Assembly: GCA_031279515.1 (NCBI GenBank)
Contig: JAITII010000148.1
Span: 1 to 64,000 of the forward strand
Length of the DNA: 64,000 nt
Reading direction: 5' to 3'
DNA from: Deltaproteobacteria bacterium
Lineage (GTDB): Bacteria; Desulfobacterota; Desulfarculia; Adiutricales; Adiutricaceae
Shown: piece by piece, positions 26,027 through 35,228 of the stretch
Position numbering within the stretch: position 1 is the first letter of the stretch
Layout: each line of letters begins with the position of its first letter
Notes under the pieces: generated by a model
What the model was told of the DNA's origin: nothing
The model's input: the letters and a program-made list of their open reading frames with translations, nothing else
Databases searched by the model: none
Position numbers and translations under genes: made by a program

Positions 26027-27700
26027 ATGGACATCTTAGAAAATCCATTCTGCATCTTAGGCATTACTCCTAAAGAACTCGTACCTCACAAGCTCGAGCA
26101 GCTTTTAAAAGAACGCTTGGGCTCCCAGCATTATAATATTTATGCAAAGGCCAAGGAAGAATTGGATTATGCCAGCACTAGGCTTTTTTGTGAGATTGCA
26201 TATCTGCCTAAAGTCGACCCAGAGGAAGCTGCAAAACTAATATACGCCCTCAAATATCCCCCTGTATCGGAAAAGCCTATAGATATCCTAGAATTTTATC
26301 CTCGAAAGGTGAGCCTGATGGGAAAGGTAAACTATCTTACCTCTGCCCTGGCTCATCACTGGTATCGTGGAATTCCAAGTATACCTAAGGTCATAGCCAA
26401 AATAGCCTTAGATTTTGAGCTAGTAAATTCCAGTATGCTTATGGAAGAAATTAATGAAGACAGGGCGCAGGTATTATATGAAAAGGTAAAAGATAGTTTT
26501 TTAATAGATAGGTACCTCATGCAGCTTAGGAAATATTATTCAGCTATCATTATCTCTATTTTGGATCACTTGCCGTCCCAGGAAATAATAAACCAAGTTA
26601 CTAAGATCTACAAGTTTTTTATGAGTGACAGTGAAAAGACACTCCCTAAGCTTATCTTAGATATCATAGCAGATTTTGAAGTACGAGCCCAGGGATTTTT
26701 AAAGTATGAAGAGAGAAACATACGTACTTTGAATTTAGTCTTGCTCAAGGCACTGTCGGAGTCTGAGCCTACGCCAAAGATAAATTTTATTGTTGCAATG
26801 CTTTTGGATGTCATGAAAAATTGGCATAAGGTAATGTGGCCTATCCAAAGTCGCTCAAAAAAATACAATGTCTTCCACTCCAGGGTAAAAAAGATCGCGG
26901 AAGAAGTATTGGAAACATTTCAAGTTATCAGCTCTAAGCATAACCAGCATCGTTTGGCAGTAGAGCTCATACAAAAAACCTTAAAGTTTTGGGCACCTAT
27001 AAAAGAATTGCAGGATCAGTTTGAAAGCGAAGCAGAAGCTATTATTAAGTTGACTGGGATAAAAGTTCCTAAAAGAACAATTGATTTTGCTTTACCCACG
27101 GGAAACGATATTGATCGCTACTTTTCTGCTTTTGTTGGCTTGAAGAGTTTTTTCAAGCTAGAAATAGATGGCAAAAGCGTTAAGTTTAGAGGTATTACCT
27201 TACCTATAACAAGTATCTTCAGGGTCAGGTGGGGAAGGGTCTTTCAGAGTGATGGTGAAAATACATCTGTCTATAAATTTATTCTGGGAAGCAGTCACAA
27301 TAACATTGTCTTTGAATTATATGATCCAGTCTTATACGAAACGCTTGTGGAAAAATTGCAGAAACTTGTAATGCCCCATATTCTAAAGGAGTATCTAAAA
27401 GGATTTTCCTTGGGGGAAAAATTCTCTTTTGGGTCTCTATATGTGTTCGATGATGGAGTTGAGATAGAAATTCAAGCTGATGAAAAAACAGTAACTCAAC
27501 ATAATTATAGTTGGACAGAGATAGAAATCCTTGAAGATCCTTATTCTCTGATCTTAAGCACTAAAGGAAGCCAAGGATATACCCTTGAAATTCCCTTTTT
27601 AAAGGAAGACAATATACCAGTACTTAAAATGCTAATCCAGTATTTAAAGGAAGAAAATCTTAACAAACTTAGCGATTTGGAAAGAAAAAATAGATATTAA
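26027..27700 (+). CDS. J-domain-like N-terminus (no HPD) / PH-GRAM-like C-terminus, uncharacterised
   Basis: MDILENPFCILGITPKE...KEELDYASTRLFCEIAYLPKVDPEEA resembles the uncharacterised ENPFxxLGxTPRD...RLxxEIAWLPGV family; C-terminal LEIDGKSVKFRGITLPITSIFRVRWGR / GVEIEIQADEKTV...YSWTEIEI looks PH-like. Starts 33 bp after the giant ORF. Confidence 0.55.
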   Translation: MDILENPFCILGITPKELVPHKLEQLLKERLGSQHYNIYAKAKEELDYASTRLFCEIAYLPKVDPEEAAKLIYALKYPPVSEKPIDILEFYPRKVSLMGKVNYLTSALAHHWYRGIPSIPKVIAKIALDFELVNSSMLMEEINEDRAQVLYEKVKDSFLIDRYLMQLRKYYSAIIISILDHLPSQEIINQVTKIYKFFMSDSEKTLPKLILDIIADFEVRAQGFLKYEERNIRTLNLVLLKALSESEPTPKINFIVAMLLDVMKNWHKVMWPIQSRSKKYNVFHSRVKKIAEEVLETFQVISSKHNQHRLAVELIQKTLKFWAPIKELQDQFESEAEAIIKLTGIKVPKRTIDFALPTGNDIDRYFSAFVGLKSFFKLEIDGKSVKFRGITLPITSIFRVRWGRVFQSDGENTSVYKFILGSSHNNIVFELYDPVLYETLVEKLQKLVMPHILKEYLKGFSLGEKFSFGSLYVFDDGVEIEIQADEKTVTQHNYSWTEIEILEDPYSLILSTKGSQGYTLEIPFLKEDNIPVLKMLIQYLKEENLNKLSDLERKNRY

Positions 27701-27730
27701 GCAGATAAACTTAAAACAGGGCATGATTTA

Positions 27731-28711
27731 ATGGCACAGCAACCTAAAGGCTATGATGGACTAAGGGATATGGTTTCGGATATGAATAAATTCGAAACCT
27801 TTTTAAATTCTTGGTCAGAAACTGAAGAATTGGAACCCCAGGAACCAAAGCCGCCTATTCATTTTCCTCCTACTGATGTTATCGCAGAACCAAAGGATCC
27901 TATCGACATTCCCGTACAAGAGCCAGAGGAACCCCAAAGGGGAGAAATCAAATGGAGCAGGGAGAATGTAGGAACTGTGCCCATTGACCCAACCATACAG
28001 GTCCCATTAGCGCCTCAGGGAAGTGAAGAAAAAGTAGCTAAAAGAACTGAAGGGAGGGGGAAATTGTTTTGGCTGTTTTTGATTATGAATATACTTTTAA
28101 TTGGGGCACTAATAGTATTAATTTTGTATATTTTTGCCCTCAAAGATGAGTATAGTTATTTAGCAGAAAGGTATAAATACCGAAATTATGCCAACCTCGC
28201 TGATTCAGATCAAATAAGTTGGTGTTTAAAAAATAATCTATATCATAATATTTTAACAGCTTTTGTAACAACATATGATACAGGAAGCGTGGATGTTTTA
28301 AGATCCCTTTACCCTGTGAACTGCCAAAACATGGTGTGTACCTCAAGAGACATGGAATTAGCTCTTTCCTCTTACATTCCGAATAGAGTAGCTATAATTA
28401 GCACAACACTCTATGAAATTAACCAGATAAGTCCATTTCTTCTCTTTGAATTGAATGATATCCAGGGCCACCTTACAAACGCAGCTTTTATTACTGATCA
28501 CGACTTGGTCTTAGAAGCCCAAAGAAACCTTAGAGAACTGGGTTATTACGAGGGAAGCTTAGATGGCTTACTTTATAATCCTGAGTTTCAGGATGCGCTA
28601 AAAAAATTCCAAGCCGATATCCATGTGGCTGAAAATGGGCTTTTGAGCAATGAGCTTAATCAAATCTTTGATGCGGTCAATTTAGTTGACTTTAGTTGTG
28701 TTGCAAGTTAG
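27731..28711 (+). CDS. Single-TM protein with C-terminal peptidoglycan-binding (PG_binding_1-like) domain
   Basis: LFWLFLIMNILLIGALIVLILYIFAL helix; EAQRNLRELGYYEGSLDGLLYNPEFQDALKKFQADIHVAENGLLSNEL. Confidence 0.75.
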   Translation: MAQQPKGYDGLRDMVSDMNKFETFLNSWSETEELEPQEPKPPIHFPPTDVIAEPKDPIDIPVQEPEEPQRGEIKWSRENVGTVPIDPTIQVPLAPQGSEEKVAKRTEGRGKLFWLFLIMNILLIGALIVLILYIFALKDEYSYLAERYKYRNYANLADSDQISWCLKNNLYHNILTAFVTTYDTGSVDVLRSLYPVNCQNMVCTSRDMELALSSYIPNRVAIISTTLYEINQISPFLLFELNDIQGHLTNAAFITDHDLVLEAQRNLRELGYYEGSLDGLLYNPEFQDALKKFQADIHVAENGLLSNELNQIFDAVNLVDFSCVAS

Positions 28712-28749
28712 GGGCTATAATCAATTAACTAGTGTCTTTTTGAGGGGAA

Positions 28750-29124
28750 TTATTTCTGGGCTATTTCACTGTCAACTTGCTGGAGTAATTCGTGGAAGTA
28801 GAGTGAGGAGTGGATATTTCTGCCATTTGGAAAGATTATCGTATATGGTTTCCCTGTCACAGATGACTTTGAGGCAAGCAAATCTATAAATTCTTCTGCG
28901 GTATTAATTTCTACAGGAGAGCTAGAAAGCTTATTTCTGAGGTGGGTTATCGCTCTTTCTACAGGATACTGTGCACCGTTACGTACCATGATTAAATCCG
29001 TATTAGTGGCAAAAAGGTCTAAAAGAAGGTTGACTCTTTGCAGTTCGGCACCTTCTAGGGCCAGGGCAATATTTGCAGAGAAAGCAATGAAGAGAGTAAA
29101 AAATAGAGTTAGGAATGCTTTCAT
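28750..29124 (-). CDS. DUF5329-like small secreted protein
   Basis: Signal peptide MKAFLTLFFTLFIAFSANIALA; LIMVRNGAQYPVERAITHLRNKL...INTAEEFIDLLASKSSVTGKPYTI matches the DUF5329 pattern. Confidence 0.7.
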   Translation of the reverse strand: MKAFLTLFFTLFIAFSANIALALEGAELQRVNLLLDLFATNTDLIMVRNGAQYPVERAITHLRNKLSSSPVEINTAEEFIDLLASKSSVTGKPYTIIFPNGRNIHSSLYFHELLQQVDSEIAQK

Positions 29125-30242
29125 TTTTACCTCAAAAGCGTGGTTTATAACTCAATAAACTTAAGTTTTATGATAGAGACAAAAGACTAGCAGAATTACT
29201 AGCATTTTTGGCGTGTTTGTTTAAGGTGTGATACTGAAAAAGAGGGCCAGCTTTTTTCTGACAATGCTGTTAGGTTTTTATGTCTCCATAAAATGGAATC
29301 TATACCTTTTTTTATTGCAGGCTTCTTTCCAAAAAATGTCTTTTTTTTAGCCCATGAATATTAGTTAAGGGGGGTTTATTGCGATTAAGAGAGCTTTCCA
29401 ATCTTTGTAAAATTTTTAACTACAAGAAGCCCTTTGAAGATTCAGATAAATACATTTAAACAAACTATTTTAAAAAATAAAAGGGCATTTGTCAATAGTG
29501 AATATGAAGTGCCTCAATCTTCCCTTGGGGAAAAAGACTCCCACTGTGTTCAAAAAAATACCCTCTACTCCAGAGAAAAGTGTAGCACCTTGGGGATAAA
29601 AAAATTATATTTTACCTAATTATATAAAATAACTACGAATAAAATAGTAGTGTAAATTCAGGTGAAAATCTAATAAATCTGTTTTTTTCGTAAAAATTTA
29701 AATTTTTTGCAGCAGGGTTGGCGTTGTTGCAGCACCTTAGCTTTCCCATTTTGCAAGGGAAAGAATGCCAGCAAGGCGGCAAAGCTTGGTCTTGGGCAAA
29801 GGAGCTAAATATCCAAAACTTGGAAATGCGCTTTTCTGTTAAGTGGAAGAAATTGAAAGTTAGCTAGTCCCTAGCTTACTTCCCATATTTACTCACTTGA
29901 GCTTAACTCTGAGGAGCTATTTTTGGAGTTTGGGGACTATCATAAAGCTAATATGAAACCCCCCACCCATCAGGTAAAGCTAGCCCCTTGGAGATTAATA
30001 GCCAGCATTACCTAAGTTATCCAAGATTACAAATAGAATTTTCTATTTCCTTTATCATTTCGATTTTTGGAGGTTTAAAGCAAGCTATAGCATTAAAATA
30101 ATTCTTTTAAAAAGATTATTTAGAGAAAGGCTTTCTAAACATCAAATTGCTTTTTGTTTTAGGCCCATTTGATAAAAGGGGCAATTTATAGTTCTAAAGA
30201 AGAAAGGGTTTAGAGCAAAAAAAGAAGACTTAAGTCAATACT

Positions 30243-30283
30243 ATAAAAAAAGCCCCCGATATGTGGATATTGGGGGCTTTTAA
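30243..30283 (-). terminator. Rho-independent terminator downstream of the minus-strand ORF 30304-30819
   Basis: AAAAAAGCCCCC...GGGGGCTTTT hairpin. Confidence 0.75.
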
Positions 30284-30303
30284 AATATTAAAAAACTATC
30301 AGT

Positions 30304-30819
30304 TTACTTAATAAGAGTGAGGCGTACGTTGCGGCGATCGTTTGCCCAGCGCTGCCACTTTTCTTCCTCCACAGAACCCTTAACTAGCCTTTCAGGCCAG
30401 GTGGTAGGCCAATCAGGCCATTCGGGGTGTCTTTCCCACACAAAACTCATGGAGCATCTGTCTGCGCCAGCGTGTTTCAAGATGCGGGTCTTTTTGTCCA
30501 ACCGGCTAACATGGACCACCTCCATGGGTTTGGACCATTCCCTGATTTGCTTTTCCAAGGTAGGGAATTTTTTCTTATTTGGCCTAAAGGGTGCAAGTTC
30601 CATGAGATCGCAGTTGTTTAGTAGGCGGGCGGTGGTTTCCATGACGGATTTGGCGAAAAATATGATATTGGGGGGAAAAATAAAGTCTATGAAATACTCC
30701 AGGCATTCCGGCGGCAGTGGATAGGTGGCCTCAACGGAAGTCCCAGGTATGGAAACCCTTATCCATTCGCTGAAAATTTCTTTAGGAATGTCCAAACCAG
30801 TGCCAATTGAGTTGGTCAT
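30304..30819 (-). CDS. hypothetical protein
   Basis: 171-aa ORF with TTG/ATG start, own terminator; no family recognised. Confidence 0.55.
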   Translation of the reverse strand: MTNSIGTGLDIPKEIFSEWIRVSIPGTSVEATYPLPPECLEYFIDFIFPPNIIFFAKSVMETTARLLNNCDLMELAPFRPNKKKFPTLEKQIREWSKPMEVVHVSRLDKKTRILKHAGADRCSMSFVWERHPEWPDWPTTWPERLVKGSVEEEKWQRWANDRRNVRLTLIK

Positions 30820-31231
30820 CTTAACCTCCGTTTAGTTCAAAAATTTATGTTTAGTTAGGCTTAATTTTTCCTTTAGCTCTTCACTAAGTTAAATAAGATA
30901 AGATTGACATTAAGCATAAGGTTACATATATCTCCACACTAAATTTTAAGCTTTTTTAGCTGAAAGATCAAGCATTTTAAAAAATTACAAGAATGCAATT
31001 TTTTTGAAAAGTGACAAAAATGCCGTTATTTCCTGTATAAAATTTACGCTAAATACCCTAGAGTTCACGTATTATACTAGCTAATTTATTCAATAATATC
31101 ATTAAATTTATTATAAAAATATAATATTATAGATTTATAGTATTATTTCACCTGCTTTTTCTATTTTTTGGCAATTTTTTCAAGGATTAATTCCAAATTT
31201 TCTACTTGTCCCAGCGGACGGCTCTCATCCC

Positions 31232-31711
31232 CTATGGAGCATTGGGACCATGGTTTTCTAGCTCATCAATATCTTGGTAATGGGGATCGTGGAGGCAAGG
31301 GCAGAATGTCCTATCCATGAGGCTCTTCATAATGCCGCAGGTGGAGACTGGCCCATGGTGGGGACATTTTTTACGCAGTTCTATCAAATGGGCCCGGAGA
31401 TTTTCTGTAAGCTTGATGTATTCGTCCAGTTTCTTTATCTGCTTGTCTAGGATACTGTCCACCGCCCCACAACTAGCTGTAGGGGCCTCTCTTAAGGCCA
31501 AAAGAGACTTTATCTCATCTAGAGAAAAACCGTGGTAGCGGCAGTGGCGGATAAAGAAGAGCTGTTCCACGTCCTTTTCTGTGTAGTACCTATAATTGTT
31601 GGCCTGGCGGGCCGGGCTATTCATCAAGCCCTTCTTCTCGTAAAAGCGGACAGTAATTGGCTGGCAGCCAGTCTTGGCCGCCAATTGACCTATGCTAAGG
31701 TGTTTCTGCAT
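31232..31711 (-). CDS. MerR-family (CadR/PbrR/ZntR-like) metal-responsive regulator
   Basis: LSIGQLAAKTGCQPITVRFYEKKGLM...NNYRYYTEKDVEQLFFIRHCRYHGFSLDEIKSLL; Cys-rich C-terminus; divergent from a P1B ATPase. Confidence 0.9.
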   Translation of the reverse strand: MQKHLSIGQLAAKTGCQPITVRFYEKKGLMNSPARQANNYRYYTEKDVEQLFFIRHCRYHGFSLDEIKSLLALREAPTASCGAVDSILDKQIKKLDEYIKLTENLRAHLIELRKKCPHHGPVSTCGIMKSLMDRTFCPCLHDPHYQDIDELENHGPNAP

Positions 31712-31739
31712 TTTTTTTGCCCTCTTGCCAAAAAAAGAC

Positions 31740-31770
31740 TTGACCTTATATTAGCTATAGGGATTATCCT
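31740..31770 (+). promoter_or_regulatory. MerR-type promoter/operator for the P1B ATPase gene
   Basis: TTGACC (31740-31745), 19-bp spacer with dyad CCTTATATTAGCTATAGGG, TATCCT (31765-31770). Confidence 0.75.
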
Positions 31771-31833
31771 TGTCAATAGAAGGCTTTAAGCCCTCTATTT
31801 CGGCCAAATAGGCCTATTATAAGGAGTTACATC

Positions 31834-34332
31834 ATGCAATACTGCACTATTTGCGGTACTCACCACCATGAGGAGCACCCTCACTTCCATCGAAGTGATA
31901 ATACCCCTATTAATATTACTCCTGCCGGAAACCCTAACCAAACTAAGGATGCGAGCCCAAAAGAGGGCTGCGCTGGGGAGGCGTCTGAAGACCCTCCAGG
32001 GCCTAAGCCCGCCTCCCAGTTAAGCCTTGTGGTCTCTGGGGGCAGCGGGATAATTGTAACTGAAAAGCCAAGCAAGATGAATGAAGAAAAATTAGGCTTA
32101 AATTCCATCCCCATCTTGCCCAAAAAGGCTAATGCCATTGCGGCAGAAACAGAAGATTCCTGTTCTTGTTGCAGCCGAGCGGTAAAGCCCTTGAGCTTTA
32201 CGGCTGGGGATATATCAACCGAAAATATCAATCCTCCATTAACAGAGCTTGTTCGCTATAATATTTCTGACATGTGCTGTCCGGTGGAGGAAAAAATTAT
32301 CAGAAAAAAATTGGAAGCTATGGAGGGTATAAAGTCCCTTGAGTTCAACCTTTTAAATAGAGTTTTGACTATCCACCACAGCCTTCCTTCCCTAGAGCCA
32401 GTGGAGAAGGCCATAAATGACCTAGGTATGACCCCTGTCCTTGTGGAGGATGAGCCGAAAAAGGGAACTAGCGTACCTGAATTTAACTGGGTACGGCTAA
32501 TAGTGGCCGCAGTAGTGGCCTTAGCTTCAGAGCTCTGCCATCTCTTTTTTGACCTGCCCGTGTATATCCCCATAGCCCTGGCGGTGGCAGCTATTTTACT
32601 TGCGGGATTTTCTACCTACAAGACGGGCATCCTGGCTTTAACTAAGCTTAATCTCAATATGAACGCCCTTATGAGTTTTGCCGTAACGGGTGCGGTCATT
32701 ATTGGGGATTACTCAGAAGCCGCCATGGTTATGGTCCTTTTTACCCTGGCTGAAGCTTTAGAAGACCTGAGTCTGTTTCGGGCCCGCCAGGCCATCACGG
32801 GACTAATGGACCTGGCTCCAGAAAAAGCAACGATACAGGCACCTGACGGAAGTTTTGTGGAGGCCGAGGCCGCCAAGGTGCCCATTGGGGCCAGGGTGCG
32901 CGTCCGCCCTGGAGAAAAGCTTTCTTTGGACGGAAGGATCTTAACCGGTTCTTCAACTATAAATGAGGCGCCCATCACCGGAGAGAGCATTGCCGCCGAA
33001 AAAATGGAAGGCGATCTAGTTTACGCCGGTACTATTAATGAGTCGGGTTCCTTTGAGTATGAGGTCACGGTACTCTTCCAAAATTCTACCCTAGCGCGCA
33101 TCTTGAAGGCCGTGGAAGAGGCCCAGGCCACTAAAGCCCCTATGCAGCGCTTTGTGGATCGCTTCTCAGTCATCTATACCCCGGCGGTTTTTTTAGTGGC
33201 GCTCTTAATAGGTACCTTGCCCCCGCTTTTTTGGGGCGAGCCATGGCTCACCTGGATCTATCGTGCTCTTGTTACCTTGGTCATAGCCTGTCCCTGTGCC
33301 CTGGTTATTTCCACCCCGGTGACAATAGTGAGCGGACTTGCCGCTGCCACCCGCAAGGGCATTCTTGTAAAGGGCGGCACTTTCCTAGAGGAGGGTAAAA
33401 ATCTTAATTGCTTGGCCTTGGACAAGACCGGGACTATTACGGAAGGAAAACCTGTCCTTACAGACATGGTACCCCTCTCATTTATCAGTGAGGATGATTT
33501 ACGTATTTTGGGTGGAAGCCTAGCGGAACGCTCAGATCACCCAGTATCCCGGGCCATATATGAGGGCTCTGGTATTACGGGGTCCGAGCTTTTAGAGGTC
33601 ACTGACTTTAAAGCCCTTCCCGGGGAAGGCACCAGCGGTACCATAGGAGGCCGCACTTTGTACCTTGGGAACCTCAGGCTAGTTAAACGCATGGGCGTGG
33701 TAAATGAGGATTTCGAAAAGAGGCTAGAGGAACTAGAAGGGGAGGGTAAGAGCGTTGTGGCCCTCTTTACGCAAAATTCCTTAATAGGTCTTTTTGCCGC
33801 CCGCGATGCCGTCCGGCCAGATAGCCGCGAGGCCTTAGAAGAGCTTAGCTCCATGGGCATTAAGACCATTATGTTGACCGGCGACAATGAGAGTGCCGCA
33901 AATGCCGTAGCCTCACAGATTGGTGGCCTAGAGTATCGTTTTTCACTTCTGCCTGAGGAAAAGATGGATATAATCGAATCTTTGTCAAAGACCTATAAAG
34001 TGGGCATGGTAGGGGACGGTATCAACGACGCCCCTGCCTTAGCCAAGGCAGATATAGGCTTTGCCATGGGTGCTAAAGGAACCGACACAGCTATAGAGAC
34101 CGCAGATGTAGCCCTCATGGACGACAGCTTAAAAAAGATCCCTGCCTTTGTGAAGCTCTCACGGCAGACAGGTTGGCATCTCTGGGAAAACATTGTCTTT
34201 TCCCTAGTGGTTAAGCTGGCATTTTTGGTCTTTACTTTCTTTGGCTTTACCCAGATGTGGATGGCTATCTTTGCCGATCTTGGCGTGTGTCTACTAGTGG
34301 TGGCCAATGGTCTAAGGCTTCTAAAGAAATAA
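31834..34332 (+). CDS. cadA: Heavy-metal (Cd/Zn/Pb) translocating P1B-type ATPase
   Basis: His/Cys-rich N-terminus, HMA with MCCPVEE, CPC motif VIACPCALV, DKTGTITEG, MVGDGINDAPALAKADIG. Confidence 0.93.
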   Translation: MQYCTICGTHHHEEHPHFHRSDNTPINITPAGNPNQTKDASPKEGCAGEASEDPPGPKPASQLSLVVSGGSGIIVTEKPSKMNEEKLGLNSIPILPKKANAIAAETEDSCSCCSRAVKPLSFTAGDISTENINPPLTELVRYNISDMCCPVEEKIIRKKLEAMEGIKSLEFNLLNRVLTIHHSLPSLEPVEKAINDLGMTPVLVEDEPKKGTSVPEFNWVRLIVAAVVALASELCHLFFDLPVYIPIALAVAAILLAGFSTYKTGILALTKLNLNMNALMSFAVTGAVIIGDYSEAAMVMVLFTLAEALEDLSLFRARQAITGLMDLAPEKATIQAPDGSFVEAEAAKVPIGARVRVRPGEKLSLDGRILTGSSTINEAPITGESIAAEKMEGDLVYAGTINESGSFEYEVTVLFQNSTLARILKAVEEAQATKAPMQRFVDRFSVIYTPAVFLVALLIGTLPPLFWGEPWLTWIYRALVTLVIACPCALVISTPVTIVSGLAAATRKGILVKGGTFLEEGKNLNCLALDKTGTITEGKPVLTDMVPLSFISEDDLRILGGSLAERSDHPVSRAIYEGSGITGSELLEVTDFKALPGEGTSGTIGGRTLYLGNLRLVKRMGVVNEDFEKRLEELEGEGKSVVALFTQNSLIGLFAARDAVRPDSREALEELSSMGIKTIMLTGDNESAANAVASQIGGLEYRFSLLPEEKMDIIESLSKTYKVGMVGDGINDAPALAKADIGFAMGAKGTDTAIETADVALMDDSLKKIPAFVKLSRQTGWHLWENIVFSLVVKLAFLVFTFFGFTQMWMAIFADLGVCLLVVANGLRLLKK

Positions 34333-34352
34333 AGTAGCAAAAGGTTAATTTT

Positions 34353-34388
34353 AAGGGCCTCCGTCAAATGATTGGGGCCCTTTTTTTG
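34353..34388 (+). terminator. Rho-independent terminator after cadA
   Basis: AAGGGCCTCCGTCAAATGATTGGGGCCCTTTTTTTG. Confidence 0.75.
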
Positions 34389-35228
34389 TGCCACAATAGT
34401 TTAAGCAAATGAGGATACCTAATGCCTTACAGGATGAAAAGTTTTTTACAATTCGCGGGCAATTGTGAAATCAACGCGGTCCCAGGTGAAAATTTATAGT
34501 TATATAAAAATATAATATATAGTAAAAAAAGATTAATATTAGTGATTATTAGTATTACTAAGAATTAATATATTTAATAACTTATATTATATATACTAAT
34601 AAACTTAAATTATCATTGGCAAAAAATTAAAATTCTTGTATTTTTTAGCTTTTTCGACAAAAATTCATAAAATGACATATAATCCTTTTTATCCCTGGTC
34701 TTTCCAAAGCTTAGAAATCAAGAGAGAGCATTACTTGGCTCAAAGATTTTCCTAAAAAATTTGTTTTTTTTGAATAAAGTTTTCTGATAGTTGATGTATG
34801 TTTATTTTCTTTTAGTAAAACTTTATAAAAGTAGTATTTTTAAAATGTTTTATATTATAAAAAATTTTTTTGAAAATAAGAATTATTTTGCTGAATTTTA
34901 AGCCAAGTATTTTTTCTACTTGCGTTTTATCATGTTTAAATAGTGTATTATCCATACCTTATATCGGAATTGATTCAGAGAAGCTGTGCCTGAACAAATT
35001 TTGATTCTATTTTATTTTTTAAAAATTGTTTTCTGATATTGCACAAACCACACAAATATGTTAAATATTGATCTGCTGACAATATGACATAACCATTTAA
35101 AATTTCGTAGCTTCCAAGACTCAATTTTTATAAACACACGATATTGGGAGCTTTTTTGAAACCGGTGCTACAGCTTACAAAAGCGATGGGCGCCCTTTAC
35201 TCGGTTTAAGACCACAAGATTTTATACT

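Noticed and set aside
28686-28889. 67-aa plus-strand ORF
   Set aside because: Overlaps the DUF5329-like gene on the opposite strand and the end of ORF 27731-28711.
34500-34620. AT-only tracts (also near 1240-1400, 31080-31150, 40280-40330, 45560-45640, 48800-48910) as a repeat family
   Set aside because: Similar composition but no shared alignable unit; more likely AT-rich promoter regions or drift.
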